A DNA stretch of 64,000 nt from Nannocystis pusilla (GCF_026626665.1 NZ_JAPNKE010000002.1:9196001-9260000); one strand, 5' to 3'; positions 16,558-25,625 are shown, counted from the stretch's first letter. Translations and numbers: made by a program. The notes: generated from the letters alone by a model not told the origin.

Positions 16558-17613
16558 TCACAGCAGATGATAGCGCCGGCCGCCGGAGGTCGACTGGCTG
16601 CGGGCGTCGAAGACGCCGGGGATCTGGCGAGCACAGCCGGGGCAGGTGCCGTCAGCCTTGACGCGGTTGGCCGCGACGGCGTGCCAGCGGCGCTCGATCA
16701 GCGGGAGGTCGCAGCCCGGGCACGCGGTGACGGAGCCGACGCGGTCCCAGATGTTGCCGGTGTAGACGAAGCGCAGGCCGAAGCCGCGGGCCTCGTCGCG
16801 GGCGCGGATCAGGGTCTCGGGCGGGGTGCGTTCGACGTCCTGCAGCTTGTAGTCGGGGTGGAAGGCGGTGAGGTGGAGCGGGACGTCGGGGCCGACGTGC
16901 TCGGCGATCCAGCGGAACTGGGCGCGCAGCTCCTCGGGGTCGTCGTTGTGGCCGGGGATCACCAGCGTGGTCAGCTCGACCCACAGGCCGCGCTTGACCG
17001 ACCACTCGATGGTCTCGAGGACCGGTTGCAGGTGCGAGAAAGTCAGCTTGTGATAGAAGCGCTCGCTGAAGCCCTTGAGGTCGATGTTGAGGGCGTCGAG
17101 CTCGGGGTACATGTCGGCGCGTGCGGCGTCGGAGATGTAGCCGGCGGTGACGCCGACGGCCGCGACCCCGGCGGCGCGGGCGGCTCGCGCCGCGTCGATG
17201 ACGTACTCGGGGTAGATCGTCGGGTCGTTGTACGTGAACGCGACCGAGGCGGCGCCCTCGCGGCGGGCCAGCGCCGGCACGTCCTCGGGGGCCAGCTCGA
17301 GCGCGCGCTTGTGGTGCGACTTGGCCTTCGACAGGTCCCAGTTCTGACAGAAGCGGCAGCCGAGGTTGCAGCCGGCGGTGCCCATGCTGAGGATCGTGGT
17401 GCCGGGGAGGAAGTGCCACAGCGGCTTCTTCTCGATCGGGTCGACGGCGACGGCGTTGGGCTTGCCGTAGGCCAGCGACACCAGGCGCCCGTCCTCGTGC
17501 TTGCGCACGTAGCAGAAGCCGTGCTGCCCCTCGGACATCGTGCACAGGCGCGGGCAGGCGGTGCAAACGATGCGCTCGCCCTCGCGGTGCCAGTAGCGGG
17601 CCGGGTGGGTCAT
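16558..17613 (-). CDS. amrS: AmmeMemoRadiSam system radical SAM enzyme
   Basis: The 351-residue enzyme has the radical SAM cluster CNLGCRFC with Cys82, Cys86 and Cys89. A cysteine-rich N-terminus (Cys17, 20, 24 and 34) and two C-terminal CPGC knuckles suggest zinc or additional iron-sulfur binding. The blocks PIEKKPLWHFLPG and ALNIDLKGFSERFYH are typical of this subfamily. The start at 17613 begins MTHPARYW; the frame is open further upstream but overlaps the divergent hydrolase start. It is co-transcribed with the MEMO-family gene downstream. The substrate is unknown. Confidence 0.94.
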   Translation of the reverse strand: MTHPARYWHREGERIVCTACPRLCTMSEGQHGFCYVRKHEDGRLVSLAYGKPNAVAVDPIEKKPLWHFLPGTTILSMGTAGCNLGCRFCQNWDLSKAKSHHKRALELAPEDVPALARREGAASVAFTYNDPTIYPEYVIDAARAARAAGVAAVGVTAGYISDAARADMYPELDALNIDLKGFSERFYHKLTFSHLQPVLETIEWSVKRGLWVELTTLVIPGHNDDPEELRAQFRWIAEHVGPDVPLHLTAFHPDYKLQDVERTPPETLIRARDEARGFGLRFVYTGNIWDRVGSVTACPGCDLPLIERRWHAVAANRVKADGTCPGCARQIPGVFDARSQSTSGGRRYHLL

Positions 17614-17680
17614 GAGAATCGAGCTTTGGCCCGGGCGGCGCGGCATGCAAGTCCGCGCCGGGGTGTGTGCTTGCGCCGCC

Positions 17681-18640
17681 ATGTCAGGACGCCCCCACGA
17701 CGACCAAGCCCGCGCCGACCTTCATGCCGAGCTCGCTCGCCTCGAGCACGTGTTCGTCGCGCACGACGATGTCTCGCTCCATGTCGTCCGCAGCCGCCCG
17801 TGGGACCGCGGCGAGCGCCGGGCGCCGGTGCTGTTCCTCCACGGCTACCCCGACACGCTCGACACGTGGTCGCTGCAGCTGGCGTCGCTGGGCCAGTCGC
17901 ACCCGGTGGCGGCGTTCGACCAGCGCGGGGTGGGCCGCTCGACGGCGCCGACGAGCCGCGACGGCTACGCGTTCGCGCACTACCTGGGCGACATCGAGGC
18001 GGTGATCGACGACCTCGCCGGTCCCGAAGGACAGGTGCACCTGGTGGCCCACGACTGGGGCGCCGCGCTGGCGTGGATGTTCGCCGAGCAGCCGCGCTAC
18101 GCCCGGCGGCTGCGCTCGCTGTCGATCCTGGCCGGGCCCCACCCGAACCTGATGATGCGCCGCCTCGGCCGCGCGGCCAAGAACCCGCGCGAGCTCGGGT
18201 TCTTCTTCGATCAGCTGCGCAAGAGCTGGTACATGGTGTTCTTCCAGCTGCCGTGGCTGCCCGAGCAGCTGATCTCGCGCCAGTTCCCGCGCCTGTGGAT
18301 TCAAGCGCTGCGCAGCGGCGGGGTGGCCAAGGACGACCCGCTGCTGCGCGACTTCGACGCCGAGGGCGCGCGCCGGGCGGCCCTCACGCCGCTGGCGCTG
18401 TACCGCCAGGCGCTGTTCCGCAAGCTGCAGCCGCCGCGCCCCATCGAGGTGCCGACCTGCCTCCTCGTGCCGCTCCACGACATGGCGCTGCGCCCGGAGC
18501 TTTATGACGACATCCACGAGGTGGCCGCCGACCTCGAGGTGCATCGCCTCGACGCCAATCACTGGGCGCACCGCCAGCGGCCGACGGAGGTGTCGGGGAT
18601 CCTCGAGGCCTTTATTCGCAGGGTCGAGCACGACTCCTGA
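17681..18640 (+). CDS. Alpha/beta hydrolase, epoxide hydrolase/haloalkane dehalogenase-like
   Basis: The 319-residue protein has the oxyanion block HGYPDT (His54-Gly55) and the nucleophile elbow AHDWGAAL with Asp125. An aspartate nucleophile marks the epoxide hydrolase or dehalogenase branch rather than the serine esterases. A catalytic His lies near the C-terminus (ANHWAH). The cap region has long helices with many aromatic residues. A GTCC-CGAA-GGACAG member of the palindrome family is embedded at about 18022-18036 in the codons for GPEGQV. It starts 68 bases from the divergent radical SAM gene. The substrate is unknown. Confidence 0.9.
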   Translation: MSGRPHDDQARADLHAELARLEHVFVAHDDVSLHVVRSRPWDRGERRAPVLFLHGYPDTLDTWSLQLASLGQSHPVAAFDQRGVGRSTAPTSRDGYAFAHYLGDIEAVIDDLAGPEGQVHLVAHDWGAALAWMFAEQPRYARRLRSLSILAGPHPNLMMRRLGRAAKNPRELGFFFDQLRKSWYMVFFQLPWLPEQLISRQFPRLWIQALRSGGVAKDDPLLRDFDAEGARRAALTPLALYRQALFRKLQPPRPIEVPTCLLVPLHDMALRPELYDDIHEVAADLEVHRLDANHWAHRQRPTEVSGILEAFIRRVEHDS

Positions 18641-18644
18641 CGGG

Positions 18645-18760
18645 CGCCTGCGGGACAGAGGCGCCTGTCCCATGAGCCATGTCGTGGAGATTGTCGACAC
18701 ATGTCTTACGGGACATGTGTCGTGTGCGGGTTTGAAGGCCTGTCCTTCGGGACAGGCATC
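18645..18760. repeat. Three strong hairpins of the palindrome family
   Basis: Between two convergent genes lie GGGACAG/CTGTCCC (18652-18658 and 18665-18671), the perfect 10-bp stem GACACATGTC/GACATGTGTC (18696-18705 and 18712-18721), and GCCTGTCC-TTCG-GGACAGGC (18738-18757). The last has a UUCG tetraloop closed by C-G, an unusually stable RNA hairpin. Together they probably act as a bidirectional transcription barrier. Confidence 0.85.
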
Positions 18761-18763
18761 GCT

Positions 18764-19429
18764 TTACGCCGCCGCGGCCGGCAGCGGGGCGAATTCGACG
18801 CTGGGGCCGGCGCGGAGGGCCTCGGCCCACGTCTCGACGGCCCGGGCTTCGGGGCAGGCGAACGGGTCGGCCCAGAACACGCAGGTCTGGTAGCGGGGGT
18901 CGGGGTAGGGGTGGACGCCCAGGGTGTCGTCGACGACCGCGCCGAAGCGGCGGTAGAGGTCGAGGACGTGCTGGTGGGCGCAGCCGACGATCTGCGCGGC
19001 CCCGAGGGCGCGGGCGACCGCGAGGGTGGCGGCGGTGAGGTTGGCGGCGAGGTCGGTGCGGCGATAGGAGGGGGCGACCCAGGTGCCGCACAGCTCGACC
19101 AGCGGGCCGGGGGCGCGGGCGACCGCCTGTTCGATGGGACATATCGCGGCGAGGGCCCGCTCGACCGGCAGCGGGCTGCCGGAGCGGCGCAGGTGGACCC
19201 GCATGCCGCCGGCGGCGGCGCCGTCGTGGGCGCGCGCGAGGACCACGAAGGCCTCGGCGATGTGGACGGTCCAGAGCGCGGCCACGCTGCCGGGGTGGCG
19301 GCGGTAGCTGTCGGCCTGGCCGAGACAATAGAGCTCGGCGAGGTCGGGGCGCTCGGCGGCGCAGAAGGCCTCAAGGGTCAGCGAGGAGGGGTGGGGTGAA
19401 GAGGGTGAGATAGTCGGCATAGGCGTCAT
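18764..19429 (-). CDS. GNAT-like acetyltransferase
   Basis: The 221-residue protein shows the GNAT core: a strand with ELCGTWVAPSYRR, the acetyl-CoA region DLAANLTAATLAVARALGA, and the final YRRFGAV strand. The substrate is unknown. Its 5' end overlaps the upstream diiron oxidase gene by up to 59 bases, so the two genes are co-translated and probably act in one pathway. The start could be the ATG at 19429 or the one at 19420, and neither has a good ribosome site. Alternatives include a homoserine-lactone-synthase-like or N-acyl amino acid synthase function, since the fold is shared. Confidence 0.7.
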   Translation of the reverse strand: MTPMPTISPSSPHPSSLTLEAFCAAERPDLAELYCLGQADSYRRHPGSVAALWTVHIAEAFVVLARAHDGAAAGGMRVHLRRSGSPLPVERALAAICPIEQAVARAPGPLVELCGTWVAPSYRRTDLAANLTAATLAVARALGAAQIVGCAHQHVLDLYRRFGAVVDDTLGVHPYPDPRYQTCVFWADPFACPEARAVETWAEALRAGPSVEFAPLPAAAA

Positions 19430-20531
19430 AGCTGGCGGTGAAGGCGTCGGCGGCCAAATGAAGGACGGCGAGGAAGCGTTGCTGGGTGGTGTCGTCGCGC
19501 AGCAGGCGGGCGAGGACGGCGAGGGTGGCGTTCCAGTGGCCGTCGTCGCCGCCGTCTTCGCGTACGTGGCTGACGAGGAAGCGGGTCGCTCGCGCGGGCT
19601 CGCGGTAGCCCCAGCGGCGGACGTTGTCGGCGAGGTCGTCGAGCACGAGCGGGCCGACGCGGGCGGCCAGACCCTCGGCGACGAACGGGGCGGCGAGGAA
19701 GCCGGTGAGGTCGCCGTGGAACGCGACCATGCTCTCCTGCACGCTCATGAAGGTCAGCGTCGGGCCCCACGGGGCCATCGCGCGCAGCACGAATTCGACG
19801 TCGGCCTCGAGGTAGCGGAGGTCGGCCTCGATGAGGCGGTCGTGCTTCTGTTCGCCGCGGAAGTGGCGGGTGAAGTGATCGCGCAGCGGCTCGTCGTCGC
19901 ACACCGAGATCGCGCGGGCCAGCAGGCGCGGGGTGTAGCGGACGTACTGGTGGGTGTTGGCGAGGGCGGCGACGTACTGCTCGCGGGCGAGGCGACCGGC
20001 GTGGACGGCCCGGCACCAGGCGTTGCCGGCGAACGCCTCGGCGTGACGGGACAGGCACGCGGCCGCCTCGGCGACGAAGCGGCCGGCCAGCAGCGCGCGG
20101 CCGGCCTCGTCGCAGGCGAGGAACAGGCGGTGCATCGTCGCGTCGAGCGGCGCCGCTCGCAGGCCGCCGTGCGCCAGCGGAGGCAGCTGCAGGGGCGCCA
20201 GCGACGGCTCCGCGCTGACGACCGCGGCGCGTCGCCAGATCCGCGCCCGCTGCAGCGCCACGTAGAGGAGCAGCGCCGTGTCCGGCGCCCCGAGGGCCGC
20301 GTCGAGGTCGCGCAGCGCCGCGGCCCGCGAGGCCCCCGTCAGCGACGCGGTCGCCAGCTCGACCTCGGCCGGGACCACCGTGACCGCGATCGTCCGCGCC
20401 CCGCCCAGCAGCTCGACGCGCACCGCCGACGGCGCGGCGTCGAGGGCGACCGCCTCGCCGCCGAAGTCTCGCTCGCGGATGAACAAGCTGTTTGAAGGGA
20501 CAGGTGACAGGGCGTTCGCGCGGTGATGCAT
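19371..20531 (-). CDS. Haem-oxygenase-like diiron oxidase (TENA/PqqC fold)
   Basis: The 386-residue protein has a helical C-terminal 220 residues with the spaced metal ligands of haem-oxygenase-like diiron oxidases. These are Glu184 and His194 (EQYVAALANTHQY), Glu227 and His230 (GEQKHD), and the HxxxD...H set around His322, Asp329/330 and His332 (SHVREDGGDDGHW). Known members carry out N-oxygenation, desaturation or fragmentation of amino acids and fatty acids. The N-terminal 130 residues are not recognised. The start is uncertain, because the codons at about 20490-20515 lie in a palindrome of the repeat family and another coding-like frame covers the 200 bases upstream. It is coupled to the downstream acetyltransferase, which suggests a small biosynthetic unit. 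Confidence 0.78.
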   Translation of the reverse strand: MHHRANALSPVPSNSLFIRERDFGGEAVALDAAPSAVRVELLGGARTIAVTVVPAEVELATASLTGASRAAALRDLDAALGAPDTALLLYVALQRARIWRRAAVVSAEPSLAPLQLPPLAHGGLRAAPLDATMHRLFLACDEAGRALLAGRFVAEAAACLSRHAEAFAGNAWCRAVHAGRLAREQYVAALANTHQYVRYTPRLLARAISVCDDEPLRDHFTRHFRGEQKHDRLIEADLRYLEADVEFVLRAMAPWGPTLTFMSVQESMVAFHGDLTGFLAAPFVAEGLAARVGPLVLDDLADNVRRWGYREPARATRFLVSHVREDGGDDGHWNATLAVLARLLRDDTTQQRFLAVLHLAADAFTASYDAYADYLTLFTPPLLADP

Positions 20532-20836
20532 GACGGCTCGGTCCGCCCGAGTTGCAGATCACATTCCAGGCGCGCAACGAGGCGCCCGCGGTTGTGGGCG
20601 GCCTCGTTGTCCACGAAGCGCGACGGCGGGCGTCCGACGGTGTCAACCGGAGTGGACGCCGGGCTCGGCCCGGTCTGCTGGATCTCCGCAGGATCGAGCG
20701 GGGTCGCGGGCACCGGCGGGGACGCGCGGGGCATGGCCGGGCGCGCGGGCGCCCGCGGCGGACCTTGGGTTTCACGGATGTCATGGCGCGTGGACAGGGT
20801 CGTCCATCGCCGACGGCGCGCGGCCCGTTCGCGCGG
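20532..20836. other. Intergenic stretch with a coding-like minus-strand frame
   Basis: No clear gene is present. The minus-strand frame from 20734 to about 20500 has GC-rich third positions and reads as plausible protein (for example FVDNEAAHNRGRLVARL and then CITARTPC). It may be the true N-terminus of the diiron oxidase joined by a frameshift, or a short separate protein. Confidence 0.35.
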
Positions 20837-21880
20837 TCAGGGGCGCGAGATGTCCAGCGTCTGCATCAAGTTGTAGATGTGCGCGCGCGTGAGCGCGAGC
20901 CGGCGCGCGGCCTCGGCGACGTTCCAGTTGCTGTCCTCGAGGGTGCCGCGGACCAGCTGGGTCTGGAAGCGCCGCAGCGCCTCGCGGTAGTTGAGCGGGC
21001 CTGCACTTTCGGACCTGTCCTCGCGGTCAGGGAACAAGTGGCGCGTCTCGACCTCGCGCGCGTCCTCGCCGGCGGCGCGGATGACCGCGGCCTCGACCGC
21101 GTTGGCGAGCTCGCGGATGTTGCCGGGCCAGCTCGCGGCCTGGGCGGTGACGAGCGTCCATTGGGACAGGCGCAGCGGCGGCAGGCGGTGGCGCACGCAG
21201 GCGCGGACGCAGAAGTGCTGGGCGAGCTCGGGGATGTCGTCGCGCCGCTCGGCCAGCGAGGGCACGCGGATCGGGACCACGTGGAGGCGGTAGTACAGGT
21301 CCTCGCGGAACTCGCGGCGGGCGACGCGGGCCTTGAGGTCGCAGTTGGTGGCGGCGATCACCCGCACGTCGGCGGCGCGCGGGCGGCTGGCGCCGAGCGG
21401 GTAGTACTCGCGCGACTGCAGCAGCTGCAGCAGCTTGGCCTGCGCCGGCAGCGAGAGCTCGGCGATCTCGTCGAACAGGAGGGTGCCGCCGCGGGCGGCG
21501 AACACCTTGCCCTCGACCGCCTTGACCGCGGTCGAGTGGGCGCCCAGGGCCGCGCCGAACAGCTCGCTCTCGACGAGGTTGTCGGGCAGGTTGGCGCAAC
21601 TGAGCTCGACGAAGTTGCCGGCGGCGGCCCGCGGGCTCGAGGCGTGCATCACGCGGGCGACGTGGGTCTTGCCGGTGCCCGAGGGGCCGGTGAGCAGGAC
21701 CGAGACGTCGAGGGGGGCCAGCAGCGAGAGCTGGCGCAGCAGCTCGATCATCGGCGGCGAGCGGCCGATAAGGTCGTCGGACCGGAGCGTGCTGCGGAAG
21801 CGGTGCGTCGGGTCGCGCTTCTCGCCCGGCGAGAACAAGGGCCCTATCTCCCCGTGAGCCTCGGGATGCGCGCTGTCCAT
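20837..21880 (-). CDS. AAA+ regulator of the sigma-54 activator family with altered GAFTGA loop
   Basis: The 347-residue protein has Walker A GPSGTGKT, the ESELFG helix, Walker B GGTLLFDEI, the R-finger region and a Fis-type helix-turn-helix at the C-terminus (VAEAARRLALTRAHIYN). The loop that contacts sigma-54, normally GAFTGA, reads GAHSTA here. It therefore may not drive open-complex formation with sigma-54 and could act as a DNA-binding ATPase with another target. There is no sensor domain, only about 40 residues before the AAA+ module. The start could be the ATG at 21880 or at 21937. The latter is inside an AGGACATGTCCT palindrome. The regulated genes are not evident; the diiron oxidase lies downstream in the same direction. 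Confidence 0.88.
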   Translation of the reverse strand: MDSAHPEAHGEIGPLFSPGEKRDPTHRFRSTLRSDDLIGRSPPMIELLRQLSLLAPLDVSVLLTGPSGTGKTHVARVMHASSPRAAAGNFVELSCANLPDNLVESELFGAALGAHSTAVKAVEGKVFAARGGTLLFDEIAELSLPAQAKLLQLLQSREYYPLGASRPRAADVRVIAATNCDLKARVARREFREDLYYRLHVVPIRVPSLAERRDDIPELAQHFCVRACVRHRLPPLRLSQWTLVTAQAASWPGNIRELANAVEAAVIRAAGEDAREVETRHLFPDREDRSESAGPLNYREALRRFQTQLVRGTLEDSNWNVAEAARRLALTRAHIYNLMQTLDISRP

Positions 21881-21930
21881 GCCATCATAGTAGACGCGGA
21901 CGGGCGGCGGCCGCAGGGCCGGCGCGCGTG

Positions 21931-21956
21931 AGGACATGTCCTTTAGGACATTATGA
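21931..21956. repeat. Perfect AGGACATGTCCT palindrome with trailing half-site
   Basis: A perfect 12-bp palindrome at 21931-21942 is followed by TTAGGACATTATG. It sits upstream of the AAA+ regulator's preferred start, so it may be an operator as well as a member of the repeat family. Confidence 0.75.
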
Positions 21957-22005
21957 AGCGCACCTCATGCGCGGGTCTAGGTGATCGTTCGCGGGAGCGC
22001 GCGCG

Positions 22006-23865
22006 TCACTTCGTCGGACCGGCGAGCCACGCGTCTCGCAGTTCGCGGACCGCAGGTTCTGGTGTCGGCGAGGCGGCGAAGCGGAACGCCTTGCGCGGGT
22101 CGTCGGCGATGGTGAGGCGGCGTTGCAGCAGGCGACCGCCGCGGAAGAGGGCGACTTCGACCGACTGCCCGGGAGCGTGGTCCATCAGGCGTTCGGTGGC
22201 CTCTTCGCCGGTGCGGGTGCGGCGAGCCGCGACCGCGACGACCTCGTCTCCGGGCAGCAGCCCGGCGAGCTCTGCCGGCGAACCAGGGGCGACGCTGCGG
22301 ATCGCGTTGTCGGTGAACACGATTCCGGTCCAACCCTGTTTGCGGCGAGCTGCCAGCGGAGAGGACTCACCTGCCGACGGCGCGCGAATCTCGACGTCCA
22401 CGCCCATTCGCGCCAGCTGCGCGGGAAGCGGAAGTTCGTCGGTGCCCTCGATGTAGCGGCGGAAGAAGTCGCGCACGTCGCTGCCGGCCTCGGCCGACGC
22501 GGCGGCGACGATGTCTTCGAAGGTGATGCCCTTGCCGCGCGCGCCGTGGCTGGCCATCAGCCGGCGGAACACGCCGAGCAGCGAGCCCTTGCCGCGCGAG
22601 CGCAGCCGCAGCTCGAGGTCGAGGCACACGCCGGCGAGGTGGCCCTTCTCGTAGTAGCTGATGGTGGTGGTGAAGTGGCCCGGCGACGGCTTGTACTGCT
22701 TGACCCACGCCTCGACGCTGGCCTGCGTCAGCGGCACGTGGTTGCGCCCGGGCTTCTGCAAGTAAGCGGTCCACGCGGTCGCCAGCTCGCGCAGGAACTC
22801 GTCGGGGCTGGTGGCCCCGGCGCGCACGAGGATCTGGTTCTCGACGGTCTCGGTGAAGCCCTCGTGGAACCACAGCAGCTGGCTGTAATCCTCGCGCGCG
22901 TAGTCGTAGGGCACGAGGGCCGCGTCGCGCAGGCGCTTGGCGTTCCACAAATGGAAGAACTCGTGGCTGGCGAGGTGGAGCGCGCGGCGGTAGCCGCCTT
23001 CATCTTGGAACATGTCCCGAGGGACACGCATGAGCGTGCTGTCGGCGTGCTCGAGCCCGCCGTCGCCCTTCTCGTCGGCGAGCATCAGGAACACGTAGCG
23101 CGCGGTCGGCAGGCCGCCCATCGCCTCGGCGAAGGCGTGGACGACGGGCCTCAGCTCGCGGGCCAGGCGCTCGCTGTCGGCGTTGCTGCCGCCCGGGGCC
23201 GAGAACACCAGCTCGACGCGCGTGCCGCCCTCGTCCCATGCGTGGACGACAGGGGTGCCGAGCTCGAGCGGCGAGTCGACCAGGACGTCGTACGAGGACG
23301 CGCGCAGGGTGCCGGGGGTCGGCTGCGGCAAGGCGGCGTGCACGGTCCAGTTCGCGGGCAGGCCCGTGAAGCGCAGCTCGGCCGGGCGCGCCGTCTCGCC
23401 GACGAGGTAGAGGAACAGGCCGGTGCCGTTGAGGGTCGCGTGGCTGTCGTCGACCACGCTGGTGCGCACCCCCGGCTCGTCGGCCCACACCCGGTAGCGG
23501 GCGCGGAAGCTCTTTCCGCCATGTCCGATGCGCCATGTCTGTTTGTCCAGGCGCTCGACCGGCACCGAGACCCCGGCGAGGTCGGTGACCTCGATCCCGT
23601 CGAGGTTGCGGGCGAAGTCGCGGACCAGGTAGGAGCCGGGGATCCACGCCGGCAGGGCGACGTCGCTGCGGCGGCCGCGAGGGCGCTCGACGGTCATGAC
23701 GACCTCGAGCCAGCGCGACTCGGGGGCGGCCAGCGCCACCTCGTACTGGACCAGCTGCTTGCGCTCGCGCGCCGACCAGTCGGCGGGCGCAGGGGCCGGA
23801 GCGGCGACGGCCGTCGCACACGCGCCGCCGAGCGCGAGGGCGAGGAGGAGCGGCGAGAATCGCAT
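22006..23865 (-). CDS. M61-family metallopeptidase (glycyl aminopeptidase-like) with PDZ domain, exported
   Basis: The 619-residue protein begins with a cleavable signal peptide (start 23865). The peptidase zinc site is HEFFH at residues 301-305, with the third ligand Glu335 in FHEGFTE. A C-terminal PDZ domain (about residues 515-600, APGSPAELAGLLPGDEVVAV) probably positions unfolded substrate C-termini. M61 enzymes release N-terminal Gly or Ala or act as endopeptidases in the periplasm. Full family length is present. A CATGTCCCGAGGGACA palindrome is embedded near 22998-23015 over the codons for VPRDM. The gene is divergent from the PhoD gene with 104 bases between starts. Confidence 0.92.
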   Translation of the reverse strand: MRFSPLLLALALGGACATAVAAPAPAPADWSARERKQLVQYEVALAAPESRWLEVVMTVERPRGRRSDVALPAWIPGSYLVRDFARNLDGIEVTDLAGVSVPVERLDKQTWRIGHGGKSFRARYRVWADEPGVRTSVVDDSHATLNGTGLFLYLVGETARPAELRFTGLPANWTVHAALPQPTPGTLRASSYDVLVDSPLELGTPVVHAWDEGGTRVELVFSAPGGSNADSERLARELRPVVHAFAEAMGGLPTARYVFLMLADEKGDGGLEHADSTLMRVPRDMFQDEGGYRRALHLASHEFFHLWNAKRLRDAALVPYDYAREDYSQLLWFHEGFTETVENQILVRAGATSPDEFLRELATAWTAYLQKPGRNHVPLTQASVEAWVKQYKPSPGHFTTTISYYEKGHLAGVCLDLELRLRSRGKGSLLGVFRRLMASHGARGKGITFEDIVAAASAEAGSDVRDFFRRYIEGTDELPLPAQLARMGVDVEIRAPSAGESSPLAARRKQGWTGIVFTDNAIRSVAPGSPAELAGLLPGDEVVAVAARRTRTGEEATERLMDHAPGQSVEVALFRGGRLLQRRLTIADDPRKAFRFAASPTPEPAVRELRDAWLAGPTK

Positions 23866-23969
23866 GCGCGGCGAGTGTACCGGCGAGGCGAGGTCGGCGC
23901 GCTCCGATGTCACGCGAGCGCGACGCGGCCGGGACCGGCGGGGCGCGCGTTCCGCTATCCTGGTCGCGC

Positions 23970-25625
23970 ATGAACTCGCCGCCGCGCCCGCCTCGCCCGC
24001 GACCCCACACCGCCCCGACGCGCCGTGAATTCCTGTGGCAGGTGGTCGCCGCGGCCTCGGCGAGCGCCTGCGGCGGGGTGAATGGGGGCACCGACGGGTC
24101 CGGCGAGGTCAGCAGCTCGAGCACCACCGGCACCTCGACCGAGGCGACGCCGACGACGACCGACGCGCCGACCACGACGACCGGGACGACGGGCGAGCCG
24201 GCGCTGCCGGGGCCGCCGTTCACGCTCGGGGTGGCTTCGGGAGATCCGCTCGCCGACCGCGTGATCCTCTGGACCCGCCTCGCGCCCGACCCACTCGCCG
24301 GCGGGGGGATGCCCGAGACCGCGATCGCGGTCGCGTGGGAGGTCGCTACCGACGAGGCTTTCACCGCCGTCATCGCCAGCGGCGAGGCGCTCGCCGAGCC
24401 GGCGTTCGCCCACTCGGTGCACGTCGACGCCACGGGGCTGCAGGCCGACAGCTGGTACTTCTACCGCTTCCACGCCGGCGACTTCACGAGCCCGGTCGGC
24501 CGCACGCGCACACTGCCGGCCCCCGACAGCGCGCCCGAACGGCTGCGCCTGGCCTCGGCGAGCTGCCAGCGCTTCACCACCGGCTATTACACCGCCTACG
24601 CCCACGTCGCCGCCGAGGAGCTCGACCTGGTGCTGTTCCTCGGCGACTACATCTACGAAAACGGCGACAGCGGGCCGGTCCGCTCGCACATGAGCGAGGA
24701 GTGCCGCACCCTGCTCGACTACCGCAACCGCTACGCGCTGTACCGCGGCGACGCGCAGCTGCAGGCGGCGCACCACCGGTTCCCGTGGGCGGTGATCTGG
24801 GACGACCACGAGGTCGACAACAACTACGTGGCCGACATCTCGGCGGTCGACGACCCCGAATTCCTGGCCCGCAGGACCGCCGCGTACCAGGCCTTCTACG
24901 AGCACATGCCGATCCGCGTCGCCCCGCCGACGCCGGAGGGGCTGGCGATCTACCGCAAGTTCTCGTGGGGTGACCTGGCCGAGGTGTTTTTATTGGACAC
25001 CCGCCAGTACCGCACCGACCAGCTGTGCATGGACGAGCCGGGCGAGGACTGCGGCGAGCTCGAGACCGAGGACGGCGACATGCTCGGCCCGGAGCAGGAG
25101 GCGTGGCTGACCGAGGGGCTGTCAGCGTCGCCGGCGATCTGGAAGCTCATCGCCCAGCAGATCGTGTTTTCGAAGGTCGACTTCAGCGGGCTCTTGATCA
25201 ACTGGGACCAGTGGGACGGCTATCCGAAGGCGCGCCAGCGGATGCTCGACTTCATCGCCGGCGAGCAGCTCGAGAACGTGGTGATCCTCGCCGGCGACCT
25301 GCACGTCGGCGGCATGGCCGACGTCAACGCGGTGGCGGGCGACACCAACACGCCGGTGGTGGCGGTCGAGATCGTCACGACCTCGATCACGTCGAGCTCG
25401 GAGACCGACGTGCCGCCCGAGACCATCGAGCAACTGGTCGCCACGATCCCGCAGATCAAATATTTTAATGCCCACTCGCGCGGCTACGTGAAGGTCGAGC
25501 TGTCGCGCACCGAGCTGCGGGCGAAGTTCAGAATTGTCGACACGATCGAGGCCGAGACGGCCGCGGTCGAGACCGAGGCCGAGCTGAGCGTGCTCGCCGG
25601 GGTGGCGGGCATCCAGGTGCCCTGA
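23970..25625 (+). CDS. phoD: PhoD-like alkaline phosphatase, Tat-exported lipoprotein
   Basis: The 551-residue protein has a Tat motif (RREFLW at 18-23), a hydrophobic stretch and a cysteine at 34, so it is probably a Tat-exported lipoprotein. A Ser/Thr/Gly linker of 45 residues follows. The PhoD N-terminal domain (FTLGVASGDPLADRVILWTRL) and the metallophosphoesterase domain (SCQRF, LGDYIYE, IWDDHEVDNN, LAGDLHVG) are complete. It should release phosphate from mono- or diesters outside the inner membrane. A rare TTA codon occurs at 24990-24992. The stop lies inside a nested hairpin shared with the convergent gene. Confidence 0.94.
   Translation: MNSPPRPPRPRPHTAPTRREFLWQVVAAASASACGGVNGGTDGSGEVSSSSTTGTSTEATPTTTDAPTTTTGTTGEPALPGPPFTLGVASGDPLADRVILWTRLAPDPLAGGGMPETAIAVAWEVATDEAFTAVIASGEALAEPAFAHSVHVDATGLQADSWYFYRFHAGDFTSPVGRTRTLPAPDSAPERLRLASASCQRFTTGYYTAYAHVAAEELDLVLFLGDYIYENGDSGPVRSHMSEECRTLLDYRNRYALYRGDAQLQAAHHRFPWAVIWDDHEVDNNYVADISAVDDPEFLARRTAAYQAFYEHMPIRVAPPTPEGLAIYRKFSWGDLAEVFLLDTRQYRTDQLCMDEPGEDCGELETEDGDMLGPEQEAWLTEGLSASPAIWKLIAQQIVFSKVDFSGLLINWDQWDGYPKARQRMLDFIAGEQLENVVILAGDLHVGGMADVNAVAGDTNTPVVAVEIVTTSITSSSETDVPPETIEQLVATIPQIKYFNAHSRGYVKVELSRTELRAKFRIVDTIEAETAAVETEAELSVLAGVAGIQVP

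Noticed and set aside
20552-21931. Rightward frame of 459 codons over the AAA+ regulator
   Set aside because: The opposite strand encodes complete Walker A, Walker B and HTH motifs. The plus-strand product is a GC shadow.
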